Positions 10,948 to 22,037 of a DNA stretch of 64,000 nt are shown one piece after another (within the stretch, counting starts at the first letter, position 1; each line of letters begins with the position of its first letter). The notes under the pieces are model-generated. The model had not been told where the DNA came from. It did no database searches and saw nothing but the letters and a program-made list of their open reading frames with translations. The DNA lies in assembly GCF_025602895.1 (NCBI RefSeq), contig NW_026516210.1, positions 248,001 to 312,000 on the forward strand, in the 5' to 3' direction. The position numbers were made by a program, and so were the translations under genes. Source of the stretch: Polychytrium aggregatum (Eukaryota; Chytridiomycota; Chytridiomycetes; Polychytriales).

Positions 10948-13616
10948 TGCTTGTCGTGGAAGGGGCCGTTGGCGATGCTTGGCTTGACCTCAGGGACAAG
11001 CGCGTGCCTTTCTGCAGCAATGTTTGGGCGAGCCGATTCACCATCGAGATCGTGTTGACGAGGAATGTAGCCACCGTGGCCGCCGAGCGGAGCATGGTGG
11101 TCTAGCCGAGGAGACACGTTTGGAGGGATGTCTGCGCGGCCGAGGGCGGGATCGTGCGGTGGACACGAGGCGAGCAGCCGCTGGGTCGGCGGTGCTCTCC
11201 TGGGATCGCCTCCAGCCGGAGGGCATGACTCGCGAAGGGCCGACAGCAGACACGAAAGCTGGAGGGTAATGATGCCTCTCAGAGCATTCTGCATCCGACG
11301 AGGGAACTCGGGGTTGCCCCAGGCTTCCTGGTGAGGAGCGGTGCCGCCTTCTCGCATGCGGGACGACTCCTGCGCTTGTTTGTAGAGCGAAACCAGGCCG
11401 CGCACCACCTCGGACATTTTCGAGACCTCGGGCGGGCAGGTGCCGAGCTCCTCGTCAAGCCAGCGGTCAAACTCGCGGATCGGGATGATCTCGTCCTGGA
11501 TCTTCCGGTAGTCCTTGGGTTTGAGTGCAAAATGGTCGAGGCGTCGCCCGATGATGGAGCTAAGGAAGGCATCGTCGCAAAAATGGAAAGGCGGCAGCTT
11601 GCTTTGTGGATGTAACGGGGCTTGTGGATGTGCCTGTGAATGTGCATGCAAATGTGCCTGCGGATGTGGGTGCGAGTGTTCAAAGGACGGCTGGTTTGGG
11701 CTGCCGCTCGCAGTCGGCGATGGTTTCCAAGAGTCGCCGCGCTCCAGGCTGGGGTACGGGGCTGGCGAAGCATACGCCGGCTGTCGGTCGTAGTCCTTCC
11801 AGTTCATCGGAGGCAATGGCCCGGTGTCGTCAATCCGGATGCCGGGCGAGTCTGCGGGGCCGTCGCGCTCGGGTCGTGGGCTGCGAAAGAGCGCGGGATC
11901 ATCATGGAGCCGGAGATGGAGCGGATCGACGAGATGCTGCTGCTGATGTGGAGGATATCCAAAGGGCGGGCCCGACTTGGCTGGAGCTTGCGTGGGATTG
12001 CCGGGAGAGAGGTATTCGGCTGGACGGTCGTTCAGGCGACGGGTAGGGCTGCCGTAGTGGGACGGCGGTGGCCGGTCGCTGGGCAGATACGGCTTGAAAT
12101 CGCCGGTCTCGTGCGAGCGCGGTGTCCGAGAAGCCGAGAGCAGCGTCTCTCGATCGGTCAACAGCGGCGCAAGAGTGTGAGGAGCCGGGCGAGCCGAGAG
12201 AGCATGCATATGGCCCGGAGACAGGTGATGCGACGGGTATGCTCCGCGGGGAAGCGGATATCCCGATGGCGACGACGACGACGGGCTGGGCTCGGGCGGG
12301 TGCGTCGGACGTGGGGCCAGAGGCAGCTGATTGGGGAGGATCGGGTGGAAGTCGTGTTCGTCCTGGACGATGGAGGAAGAGAAGCGTCAGTCGCGGTGTA
12401 TTAGCGATGCCGATTGTGCATGGTTGTGCCTGGCACATGCAGGGCGTTCTGCGGGCCTTGTGCAAGGAGACGAGCGATGCAGCCAGATCGCATAAGACTG
12501 CCGACGATACAAGGCGGCGGATCGCGAGCATCGAGAATACCAAGACTCGAGCGATCACTGGCTCTGGTAACGACGCTGAGCACAACGCAGCCAGATCCAC
12601 CGCGACCCATGGACACGAGCGCAGAACCAAGCGGGCGAGCGGGCCAACGAGAACGGGCCTCACCTTTCTGGATCGCTTCTTGGCATGAGCCAAGCCCGAC
12701 AAGGCCTCGTCGGCGGAGCCCATGGAAGGATTTGGGCTGAAACTACTCTGGCTCGCCTGTTGCAGCTCCTTCTGCCGCTGTTGCTGCCGCTCGCGTTCTT
12801 TGAGGATTTTCTGCGGATGAGGGAAATGGTTTGTCAGATCAGACCGGAGCAAGCCAGCCTGATAATATCGGACTGATGCAGATCGGATCGGAGACCACAG
12901 GGCGCATGTCCAATCGGATAACGATGGCTCGGTAGATGGCAGGGATCAGTAGCGAGGGCGGGATGGCAGCCGATGGACACTGATCGAGGGAACCCCCCCC
13001 TCCGAACACCGGAGGACAGAGCACGATGCTGCCCGGCCTGTGCCTGGCTCAATACAGGACAGTGATTCTGAGATCGGCTTGGAGCTTGGAGCCTGATCCA
13101 GCTGAATCAGAAAGTGGAGGGAGGGGGTTTGCCAACGATGCGCCGAAACAAACGTATGAAACGATAGACAATAACCCGGGGGGTGGAAATGGAGTGGGGC
13201 AGTAACACCAACTGAATGGAAACAGCGACAGAGCGGACAAGAGCAGGGAACTGGATGTGCAGAGAGAAGGTCGGCGGGTATCGGGCTGGGCCGAGGGACA
13301 GAAAAGGGACCACCGGCCCGGCGCTGCGACGACGACGATCCCCAGGAATCGACTGTTGTCTGATCCCAGGTCACTTTCTCAACGGGACGCTCGCGACCCG
13401 AGCCATCGTTTCCGTCTCCGGGACAACCAAGCCAACACGACCAGAGGGAAGGGAGAGTGGCATCGAAGCGAAGCGGAAAGGTCGGTCGACAAGACTCACT
13501 TGCTTCTTGCGGTACTTGGCTTGACGGCACGCTGTCGAGTGCGACGGGGGATAGAAGCATCCGGGGAAATTGTAGCAGCACTGCGACACGGGCTTGGGTT
13601 CTTCGCTGGGATCCAT
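9708..13616 (-). CDS. Large disordered polyQ protein with Cys-rich N-terminus
   Basis: I do not recognise the family. Three exons join in frame: 13616-13500, 12810-12664 and 12362-9708. Together they encode about 972 residues. Exon 1 holds a short Cys/His cluster (residues 13-30, CCYNFPGCFYPP ... CRQAKYRKKQ). It runs straight into a basic, Gln-rich helix (KILKERERQQQRQKELQQ) and a nuclear-localisation-like KKRSRK at the end of exon 2. Exon 3 is mostly Pro/Ser/His-rich and disordered, except for a helical block of about 130 residues encoded near 11620-11230 (FLSSIIGRRLDHF, DRWLDEELGTCPPE, VVRGLVSLYKQAQ). A polyglutamine run follows at about 10960-10890. Cys cluster, basic helix and polyQ suggest a nuclear regulatory protein, but that is inference. 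Splice borders are ordinary GT-AG. Confidence 0.7.
10890..10960. repeat. CAG/CTG tract encoding polyQ
   Basis: Coding triplet repeat in the minus-strand gene: about 20 Gln codons interrupted by one Arg and followed by further Gln and His codons. Confidence 0.9.
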
Positions 13617-16600
13617 AGGCGGAGGCAGACGAGCTTGGGAGGAGGAGGAGGAGGAGGAGGGTGTATGCGGCTGGCAGCGGGAATGTATGTGATAAACAAA
13701 TGAGCCCAGATAGTGCGTCGCAAGCAACCTGGATTGGATCGAGCAACAAGCGATCGGCGGCAAATCGCTGGGTTGGAGGAAGCGTGGGGCGGCAGAGGAG
13801 AGCCGACGAGACAGCGATGGCGACGAGCACCAGGAGAGGGGTGGTGAGGATGGAAAGATGTGGCTGCCTTCCTTCCCCAAGACGGCAGGAAGGACAGAGG
13901 CGAGAGACGGGAGGAAGAGGACCGGCCCAGCGAGCGGCTAAAAGGCGGGCTCTGGGGGGGGGGAACCGCCGAGTCCCAGAGCCCAAGTGCAGAAGGAGTA
14001 ACAACAAGAAGCCGGAGGGCAAACGGGTGGGTGGAATGGGATGCCGGCTCAAGGGGCGTGGAGGAGTGCAGACCGACTGTGTTTGTGTCTGGAGTGCAAA
14101 CAAAAGGGCGACAAGGGCGGAGCGATGCCAGCCTGGACCGACCAACAAACGCAGCGGGCGCGAGCCAGCAAGGCCGAACGAGCGGGCAGCCGAAAGCGGC
14201 TGGCGATCTTTGGCAGCATCCGATGCAGGCAAGGCCGCGGACGTGCGTGGTGACGGGATGGCAAGGGCTGTGGGCGACAATGGGCCGGTAACGAGCGAGG
14301 GCGACGAGGTGGCCATGAGCGACCACCGAGACATGGGCGAGGGGGGGGTCGCTGGGCATCGCAGACGACGCAATGCTGGGTCGACAGACACGCAAACGCA
14401 CCTGGGTCGGTATCGGCAGCCAGAGGGCGGTCAGAGGGCAGGCGAGGGTGCGGTTGTCGGGCAGTAACAGCAGCCGGATCGGGAATAGCGTCGACGGCAG
14501 CAACAAACAGGGACGTGACAAGGGCGGCAATGACGACTAATCGAACGGGGAGGCAAGCCGACAGAGTTTGTTTGGGCAAGCAAGGACGGCTGAGGACCGG
14601 ATGGAGGGGCCCGGGCGACGTGAGAGGCAAAGGGACGAGGGCGAGCCGAGAGAGATGTGCAGGCCGATTGGGACGGCGAGGTGGATGAATTGGGATGGAC
14701 AAACGGATGAATTGCGAGGGAAGGGTGTGAGAAAGTAATCGATAGACGAGTGGTGGTGCTGAATGGGGTGGTGCTGAATGGGGTGGTGTTGAATGGGATG
14801 GTGCTGAATGGGGTGGGTGGAGGAACCAAGTCGGCAGATTAAATCGACAGACCAAGCGAAACGATTCAAGGACAAGCGCTGCTGACGACGGCACCGGTCG
14901 AGGCTGGATGTTGGAGCCAGAGCCGCAACAGTCACAGCAGATCCAGCCAGACCAAGGTGATAGAGCCGATTTAGGCGCCCGATTGCCTCCGTGAACAGGA
15001 CGGGGTAACATCGGATGGCAGCCGCGAACAGCGACGCATACGAATCACAGAGTGCGACAGCGAGGGGGGTCAGTTCTTGCGGGCCTGGTACGGGCTGTGC
15101 CGTGCTGCCTGGCCGCTCGCGCGGGAAACCGAGTCAAACGGGGAGGGAGGGACTCAGAGCGAGTACTCTGACCAAACAGCATGATCGACTGGTGGTCTGG
15201 TGGGGTTGCTTGATGGGGTTTCTGGTTGATGGAGTTCCATGAGCGCCTGGACAGCGACTCTCATTGCATTGCATTCATGCCTCAATACGCGTGCAGACAC
15301 AACCACAGCATCGCATGCAGATCCAGGATTCAGCAGCTCGGGCCATTCCGGAGAAAATGAGGAGGCGCCGTCTTCTGAGGGCAAGTGTGGGTCTCCCGGG
15401 CTGCCGCCTGGGCTGACAAGTCCGATTTGCTGCGTGATTGCCCGCCGATCGCCAGCCGACGTCGCCGCCATTGGCATTGTGGAGGACCGCGCGGGCCAGC
15501 CGCCAAAGTCGCTGCTGGGCTTGATTGCAGCGACGATGCTGTCGTCAGATCGACGTGACTCGCCACCAGGGAACAGCGGCGGCGACAAAGCCCGCATGAG
15601 GTCGCATAGCCCGAGCCATGTGCGATCGTCGTGCGAGTCGCAATGCGAGGTGCAGTGCTGGATGCAGTGCGAGATGCTGCCTTGGACGTTTCGTCGCGGC
15701 GGCTCTGTTTGGGCGATTTCACGGCGAAACTTGGAGGGCTCGTGTGACGGTCTCACGCCACCTTGGCGCCCGCCCTTCTTGGGAGCGGCAGGCGCGACAA
15801 GGAGGCCGGACGCGCGGCCAGGCAGCGGCGTAACAGCAAGCGCGTGATTGGGCTCGAGAGCGAGAAGGTCATGCCAGTGCGGGTCGCCGGGCGGATGCGA
15901 AGGTGGGAGACTAGGGAGGTATTGGATTGGCTGCATTGAATTGGATTGGGCTGCATTGAGTTGAATTTGGTTGCATTGGGTTGCATCGACAGACATGGGA
16001 CCGCCGAGAGCATACCGAGAACACCGAGAGCACTCCGAGAACACTCCGAGAACACTCCGAGAACACGCCGAGAAGGCTAGATCGCGTAACAAGCGCCTCC
16101 GTGACAGCGGCCACGCACATGCAGCGGTGCCAGGCGGGCAGACCGGCGGCGTGGTGCGTGCGCGCCGCCAGCCCTTGCCAGGGCGCCCGCAAAGGGGGCC
16201 GCCCGGATCGGCGGCCTGGTGCGACATCCCGCATGCACATGATTCGCTGGAGCCCAATGGACGACACAGACGCACACCGACAGAGCCGTGCTGTGCCGGC
16301 TCTCGTGCTCGAATCCACCCTCTCGCGCACTTGGATTTGCACTTGCACTGGTCTGCACCAACTTGCACCCACTCGCACTCGGTCGCACCTGGTCACACCC
16401 ACTTCCGTTGCACCAGCGGTCGCACAGTCACAGTCACAGTCGCACCATAACTGTCACACAGACACAGTCGCACAGACACACCCCGTGCGCCGCGGTGGTA
16501 CATCCGCTGAAACACAGTAACGCAATAGCGTTATGTCGGCGCGTGCTCAGCCGCGTGATTGCGTGTGCATCGCTCTGTGGCGCAGCCGGTCACAGGATGC

Positions 16601-17146
16601 CCGATTGGCGGATCTGCCGCCGCAGTCACCTGCACATCGTGTCTGTGCTCGCTGACATCCGCCGACACCCGCTGACACTCGCTGACATCCCAGACGCATT
16701 TGACCAGGCAACATCTCCAACGCCAGAGCGGCCCTGGTGGTCAAACTCGCCACACCACCGTCCATGCCGTCTCTATTACCATGTCGTCTCTATTACCATG
16801 CCGTCTATTGTCATGCCATCCTCACCACCCATGCCATCTCCTCTTTCCATGTCATCTCCTCTATCCATACACCGTTCTGCCCCCTTGCACTGACTTGTGC
16901 CAGCCTCACCCACCCGTGTTGCACGAACCAGGGGCCGCATCTGCCAGGCCGACATCCCTCCAAACAAACCCAGCCCGCGCATCCCATGTTCCAAGTTCCA
17001 TGGCCGCTGCATCGTCTGTCTGCTTGCTGTTCCAGTCCTCCTTCTCTGCGAGGCTGCTCGTGTGTCGTCGTAGCACCACCAGCATTTGCCGTGTTCGCCA
17101 AATGCATCCCCGCAATCCCGCGCATCGGGCCATTGTTTCGCATCGC
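13617..17146. other. 3.5-kb gene-poor region with many short tandem repeats
   Basis: No exon here is supported. Long minus-strand open frames (for example 12946-14391 and 15154-16368) are Arg/Pro/Ser/Cys-rich, have no conserved blocks and overlap one another in several frames, as expected in GC-rich DNA. The region lies upstream of the polyQ gene and downstream of CFAP206. It contains imperfect arrays at 14755-14818 (GAATGGGGTGGTGCT), 15925-15985 (TTGGATTGGGCTGCA-like), 16010-16070 (CACTCCGAGAA), 16640-16690 (GCTGACATCC-like) and 16770-16870 (CTATTACCATGCCGT-like). It could hold a long 5' UTR or regulatory DNA. Confidence 0.5.
16010..16070. repeat. Short tandem repeat (GAACACTCCGA)
   Basis: About five imperfect 11-base copies of a GAACACTCCGA-type unit lie in the gene-poor region. 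Confidence 0.75.
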
Positions 17147-20100
17147 TCACAAGTCCAGGGTCAGATCCACCACTTTGAATGTGCTCTTGTACGTGCCCGG
17201 CTTGCCTCGCAATCCAGCAACGTAGTTGACTTTGCGCGGCACGTTCGTTGCCGACTCGGTGTACGTCTGCGTCGTCTGCGTCCTGTCGGTGGCGATAACA
17301 CCCCCCCCTCCATCGGTCAGCGCCGGTCAACCGACCCGAATGCACACCCTCCCGCATCCAGAGCACTGTCGGCACACGGCAAAAAAACATACTTGGGCTC
17401 GTAGTGCTGCGTCTCGCTCTCGCGCCGAAAGACGCTCACGTCCGTTTGCATGCTCTTGGTGACCTTGTTTCGAAGATTCACGAGCATCAGGCCCTGGCGC
17501 CGCAAGTCCCATTCGTTCCACTTGTATCTAAGATCGACGTGGTGGTCGACTATATGTGTGTCCACTTGGGTGCTGGCGTCGGCAACGAGGGGCATTTGTC
17601 CAAGCAGGCGCTGGCGGGTGAACGACTTGGCCTGTTGGACCGATCGAGTCAGTGGCCGAGGCCGAGGCTGAGGCCGTCCAGGCTCATTCCCACACCATGC
17701 CCACACCATGCCCACACCAGCGCTTCGTGCCCCTCTCCCGCGCTCCACGTCCCCTGTCCGCCGAACCGGCAACGACGAACTGCAGCACCTACACTCTCAA
17801 GTGCCTCAACGGTCGGAAAGTAGTTGTACAAATGCAGCAGCTGAACAAGGTCTGGCGAGCGCTTGGCCGTCTCAAGAACACCCTCGATATACCTGCCACG
17901 ATACATCCAAACACATTAGCATAGAGTCGAAGAGCCTGCCGACAGACCGTCACTCCGGTCACCGACCACGATAGCCTGGACCTCAGGTGTGAGCGCGCTC
18001 ACCCCTCCTCCATCCGACAGACTCATTGCTTGGCCAGCTCATCCGCAGGCTGATTCAGTAGCCGACGCTTTGGTCGATTGATTGCCCGTTCAATCCACGA
18101 GCATCCTCAATCGATTGCCCAACGCGCTCTCCGACAAACCAACACCTGCTGAGTGCTGTTGCTCACCGATCAGGGAACTTGGAAAACTCCTTCGCGGCCT
18201 CGATCGAGACCAGTGCATAGAGTCGGTCGCGGTACTTGAGCAAGCCAATGTTCCGGTTGCCATTCGACACCAAGCCGTCGCGCTTGACCAGGGTGTAAGG
18301 GCAGTATCCCTGCGAGGGTGCGCGGAAGGGAGGGGGAGCGAAATGCAGGGCCAGAGTTACATCACACCGTGCTCTCGTCACAGCAGCAGACACATCCTCA
18401 ACTTACGCCAAACTCCACTGGCAGTCGATAGTAGTGTGTGGTATTTCCAGGGTGTACCACTTCGATCGACTTGTGGATCGCCGACACAATCACCATCAGC
18501 TCCGTCGCGACCGAGATGATGTTGCTCTCTGCCAGGGCGAGGACAGGGCGCCATGAGTCCTAGTCGAGGTCGTAGTGGATTGCCCGCGATGGCAGTACCG
18601 CACTCCTGGTCCTTACCAAGTGACGCGGGTGGCTCGATATCGCCCAGGAAAGGTTCAAGCTGCAGTGCCAATTTCCTCCGTGATCTCGACCACAAAGGAC
18701 TACATCGAGAGACGTACATCCGCACATGGTTACTCCACCCAGTTCCGACGGGGACTCGTTGGCACAGTGCGTCAGCACGGCTGGCCTTAATGTCGGTGGT
18801 GGAATGAACATACCACACGGGCACTCAGCACTCAGCACCGACACCACCAGCAGCAGCAGCATGATGATGATTTGAACCCACCTTGGAATGGTAGTCAATC
18901 GTGTCCAGGATTCCACGCCGGAAGGCAAGAAGAAACAGCTCGTCGAGCCAACAGTTCCAGAGGTTGGCCAGCATGATGAATTGAGGCTGGAGACGGCGTA
19001 GTCCGTCATTCAGCAGAGAATTGGGGGAGGGAGTTGAGAAAATGGCTCAGCCGCGAGGGTTGCTGGTTTCTATCGATGCGTGCGTTGCTTCCTCCTGAAG
19101 CAGTTACCAGAGGCCGCTCCTCACGCTCTCTGACACCAGAATGCGCAACTCACATAAACTTGGTCGACCGGGACGGCTGTTTTGGACTTGCACGTTGCAC
19201 GTAAATCATGGATCGTCTGGTCGTGCTTGTCATTGAGGCTGCCCAGGGTCGATCGGCTGTACTTTGCTTGCTCCTGTTCAGTCAGCACAGACATGTCAAT
19301 GTGGTTCATCGCTTGGTCGAGGGTGCTGGTCACCACAGAACATCATCCATATGGATCGCCATATGGACGATGAACCAGTGCGCCTCCGGGCAGACAAACA
19401 TTGCGCAGATTTGGTATCCCGCCCCCCCCTCCACACACGCCAGCAGGGCGTAAAACGGGGAGGCAGGGTGACCAGACAATAGTGGATCCTGTGAGCGATT
19501 CGCCTCGCTTTCGATCCAGCACGGGTATACCTGCAGTGCATCGAGGTACATCAAGTACTGTCGACGAAAGACCAGCGCCGACTTGACTCGGGCGGGCGTC
19601 AGCATTCCCATCACAGGCTGGGGGGTCTTTTCCATGTAGTCGATGATGGCTGCAGATCACAAACCACAACACCGCACCGCCGATGTACAGGGTCAATGCG
19701 AGTGTATCTCTGGGCTGAGGCATGACTCGCCTGGCGATCACTCCTTCCGACAGTTGGGCCACAGGACGGCCGTGCAACCAAGTCTGACTGTCGGTGTCGA
19801 TATTCTTGGCTCGTTCGCGGATCGCCAGGAACCGCTGCCACCGCCACCGCCACCGCCACCACACCAAACCACACCATACCATATCAAACCACACCATGCC
19901 ATACCATACCGAACTTACCAGTATAGAGTCGAATGAGTGTCTCGGTCTCTTTGGTGAATTTGTCAATGAGGTTCGACAGATCCATGAGTTCCTCGTTGCA
20001 GATCTCCGGCACTGCAAATGTGGCACAAGAACAAACATCGAGCAGCCCGTTGAGTGGGACACATAAAACTATGTGAGTCCTTCCAAAGCACAAACTCATA

Positions 20101-21740
20101 TCCCAGTAAGGACTGCGAGAAGTTGGAGACGCTTTGGATGACCCTGCGAAGCACGATCAGCGCCTCGTTTTGGAGAAGCTGTGCCAACTGTGCTGTGATA
20201 TGAGCCTCTCGAGGCAAGCGACGCGCTTCTTTCATCAACATAGGCAGGCGCTTGGACTTACAGCTCTCAATGTACTCGCCGCCCTTTCCGAGATGCTTGT
20301 TGAAGAGACGAATGCCAGTGACGAGCTGAGAGAGTCCGTTAAGCTGGGCCTCTTTTTCGGCGCGTCCAAGCGAGATGAAGGTCGACAGCTCGCTCTGCGG
20401 GAAGACGGACTCCAAAGCGGCTGGAGTCGATATTTCATCAGCAAGTGGATGCGCAAAATAGGAGAGGGAGAGGGGCGAGTGTGAGTCGACAGGGTCGCGA
20501 GACGGTACTTGTGCCAGACCGCCAATGGGACGCTGCCGGACAGCGAAGCGGCCCCTCCATGAGTGCGCCGGTTTGGTCGATGATTTCTGTACAGCTGCCA
20601 TTGACCAGAACGTACTCGCAGTGCGACACACATGCCACAAGCGGCCCGCTCGCTGACTCGGCTTTACCTGTGGCTTCACGAACGACACGAATGTCCATCG
20701 GGTTGCCGACGTGGCTTCGAATCATGATGTATGAGACGATCCTGCGGTAGAGAACTGAGAAGCAGCAGCACGCTCAGTGGTGCATCAACAGTGTGCCCAG
20801 CATCCGAGCGCGGTATTCAATAACCCCAGGTCAGAGTGTACTGTTCCTCCGATACGATGGGGAGGGGTGCCCATCCATCCACTGTTCACAGGGATACATG
20901 CCTTCCCGCATACACATAAAGCATCCAAAAGTCACACCCACCTTCATAGACTGAAACGGACTTTGTCTTGACCTCGGTGATTTCTCGGAGGATCGGAGCA
21001 CATGCGTTGATGCGAACCATCTTCTCGCGATGCAGGAACTCGGCTGTGATTTGCAGATACATCCGCACCCCGCCCACATAGCGGCCCTGGTGAGTGGCTG
21101 TTTGATGTGCAGTACGCAGTGACCACGGTCCGCACGAACGGTCGTATGGCCAGATACTCACCCTGTGCGGCAAAGTTGGTGTCAAAGTACACCTGCATCT
21201 TCACGGTCTCCATGACCGGGTTGTTGAGGGACAGGATGAGTTCCACGGCGATCTGTAGGCATACCCGAGTCGACGACAGAGGAGAGGCGTCAGCTCGAAC
21301 TGCCGCTCAGCCCATCGGTTCCCATCTGGCCGCAACCATATCGTTCCTTGATGCTCATGCACTTCACTGTGGCCCGCTTGCACGCCCAAGCAACCTGCCT
21401 GAATGAGCCTGCTGACTTCGTCGCGCGACAAGTCTTGGTCGATTCGAAACTCGTGTCGCGGATCGAGCACGACGGCGCGGACCATGAATGCCGCCAGGGT
21501 CTCGGTGATGACGGTGCTTTGAGTGTGCGAATGAATGGAGGTGAAGAGATGCTTTGCTCCCGGGATCGGAGTCATCGGCAGCGGAGGATGAATCGAATGC
21601 AGCGACAGGCCGACGTTCCCGTCAGAAAGCTGCTCTGCGTAGTGCGTCGCGAGCGCATCCCGACGAGACTTGAGCGCCGTCGTTGACCGGGCGACGATGT
21701 CCTGGATGATGTGGCGAATGATGTCGTCGGAAGTGGACAT
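17147..21740 (-). CDS. CFAP206: Cilia- and flagella-associated protein 206
   Basis: CFAP206/FAP206 belongs to the axoneme, at the base of radial spoke 2 and its link to dynein. It is found only in organisms with motile flagella. Family blocks appear in order on the minus strand. Near the N-terminus are FMVRAVVLDPRHEFRIDQDL and VKMQVYFDTNFAAQ. Next come MDIRVVREAT, SVFPQSELSTFISLGRAEKE and LVTGIRLFNKHLGKGG. Later blocks include IMLANLWNCWLDELF, RDRLYALVSIEAAKEF and LVQLLHLYNYFPTVEAL, then DASTQVDTHIVDHHVDLRYK with KWNEWDLRRQGLMLVNLRNK, TKSMQTDVSVFRRESETQHY, and the C-terminal VNYVAGLRGKPGTYKSTFKV. The start (MSTSDDIIRHIIQDIV) has an N-terminal extension relative to animal proteins. Exon 1 is 21740-21399. 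Its junction to the exon starting at 21252 needs a GC donor. The gene is divergent from the transporter at 22038. Confidence 0.95.
19840..19918. repeat. CCACCG / ACCATACC simple repeats in CFAP206 intron
   Basis: A CCACCG run is followed by imperfect CCACACCATA-type units, all inside an intron. Confidence 0.7.
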
Positions 21741-22037
21741 GGCTGCTTCGAAGAATGAGCGAGTGGGAGGAGATGACGGGTCTTGGCTGGAAGAGGGATT
21801 TCGAGCGAGGCCGGATGCAATGGACAAGAGTGTCGATATCCGCGGCTTGATTGGTACGAAATCCGCCCCGGCGTATGCGGCTCAGCCTCCTTTGCGGCCC
21901 GTTCGTGCTGGATCGGTTCTTCTTCCTGCCGTTGGTCGTCTCTCGGCCGCTGCTGCATCTGTCGCTGCCTCTGCCATCGCTGCCAGGCGCCGCTCTCGCC
22001 TTCATCTCATCATCGTCTTTGGGAATCCCGAGAAGAA
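21741..22037. promoter_or_regulatory. Shared divergent promoter region
   Basis: Only 297 bases separate the CFAP206 start codon (-) from the transporter start codon (+), so both promoters must sit in or near this interval. I saw no clear TATA box. Confidence 0.4.

Noticed and set aside
13674-13712. Similarity to 33700-33725 (GGAATGTATGTGAT ... GAGCCCAG)
   Set aside because: A 14-base match is expected several times by chance in 64 kb and the flanks do not align.
12946-14391. 481-residue minus-strand open frame
   Set aside because: It overlaps exon 1 of the polyQ gene in another frame; Ser/Pro/Leu-rich composition is typical of frames in GC-rich DNA.
15154-16368. 404-residue minus-strand open frame
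   Set aside because: It runs through several tandem arrays, shows no domain, and has other long frames alongside it; compositional artefact.
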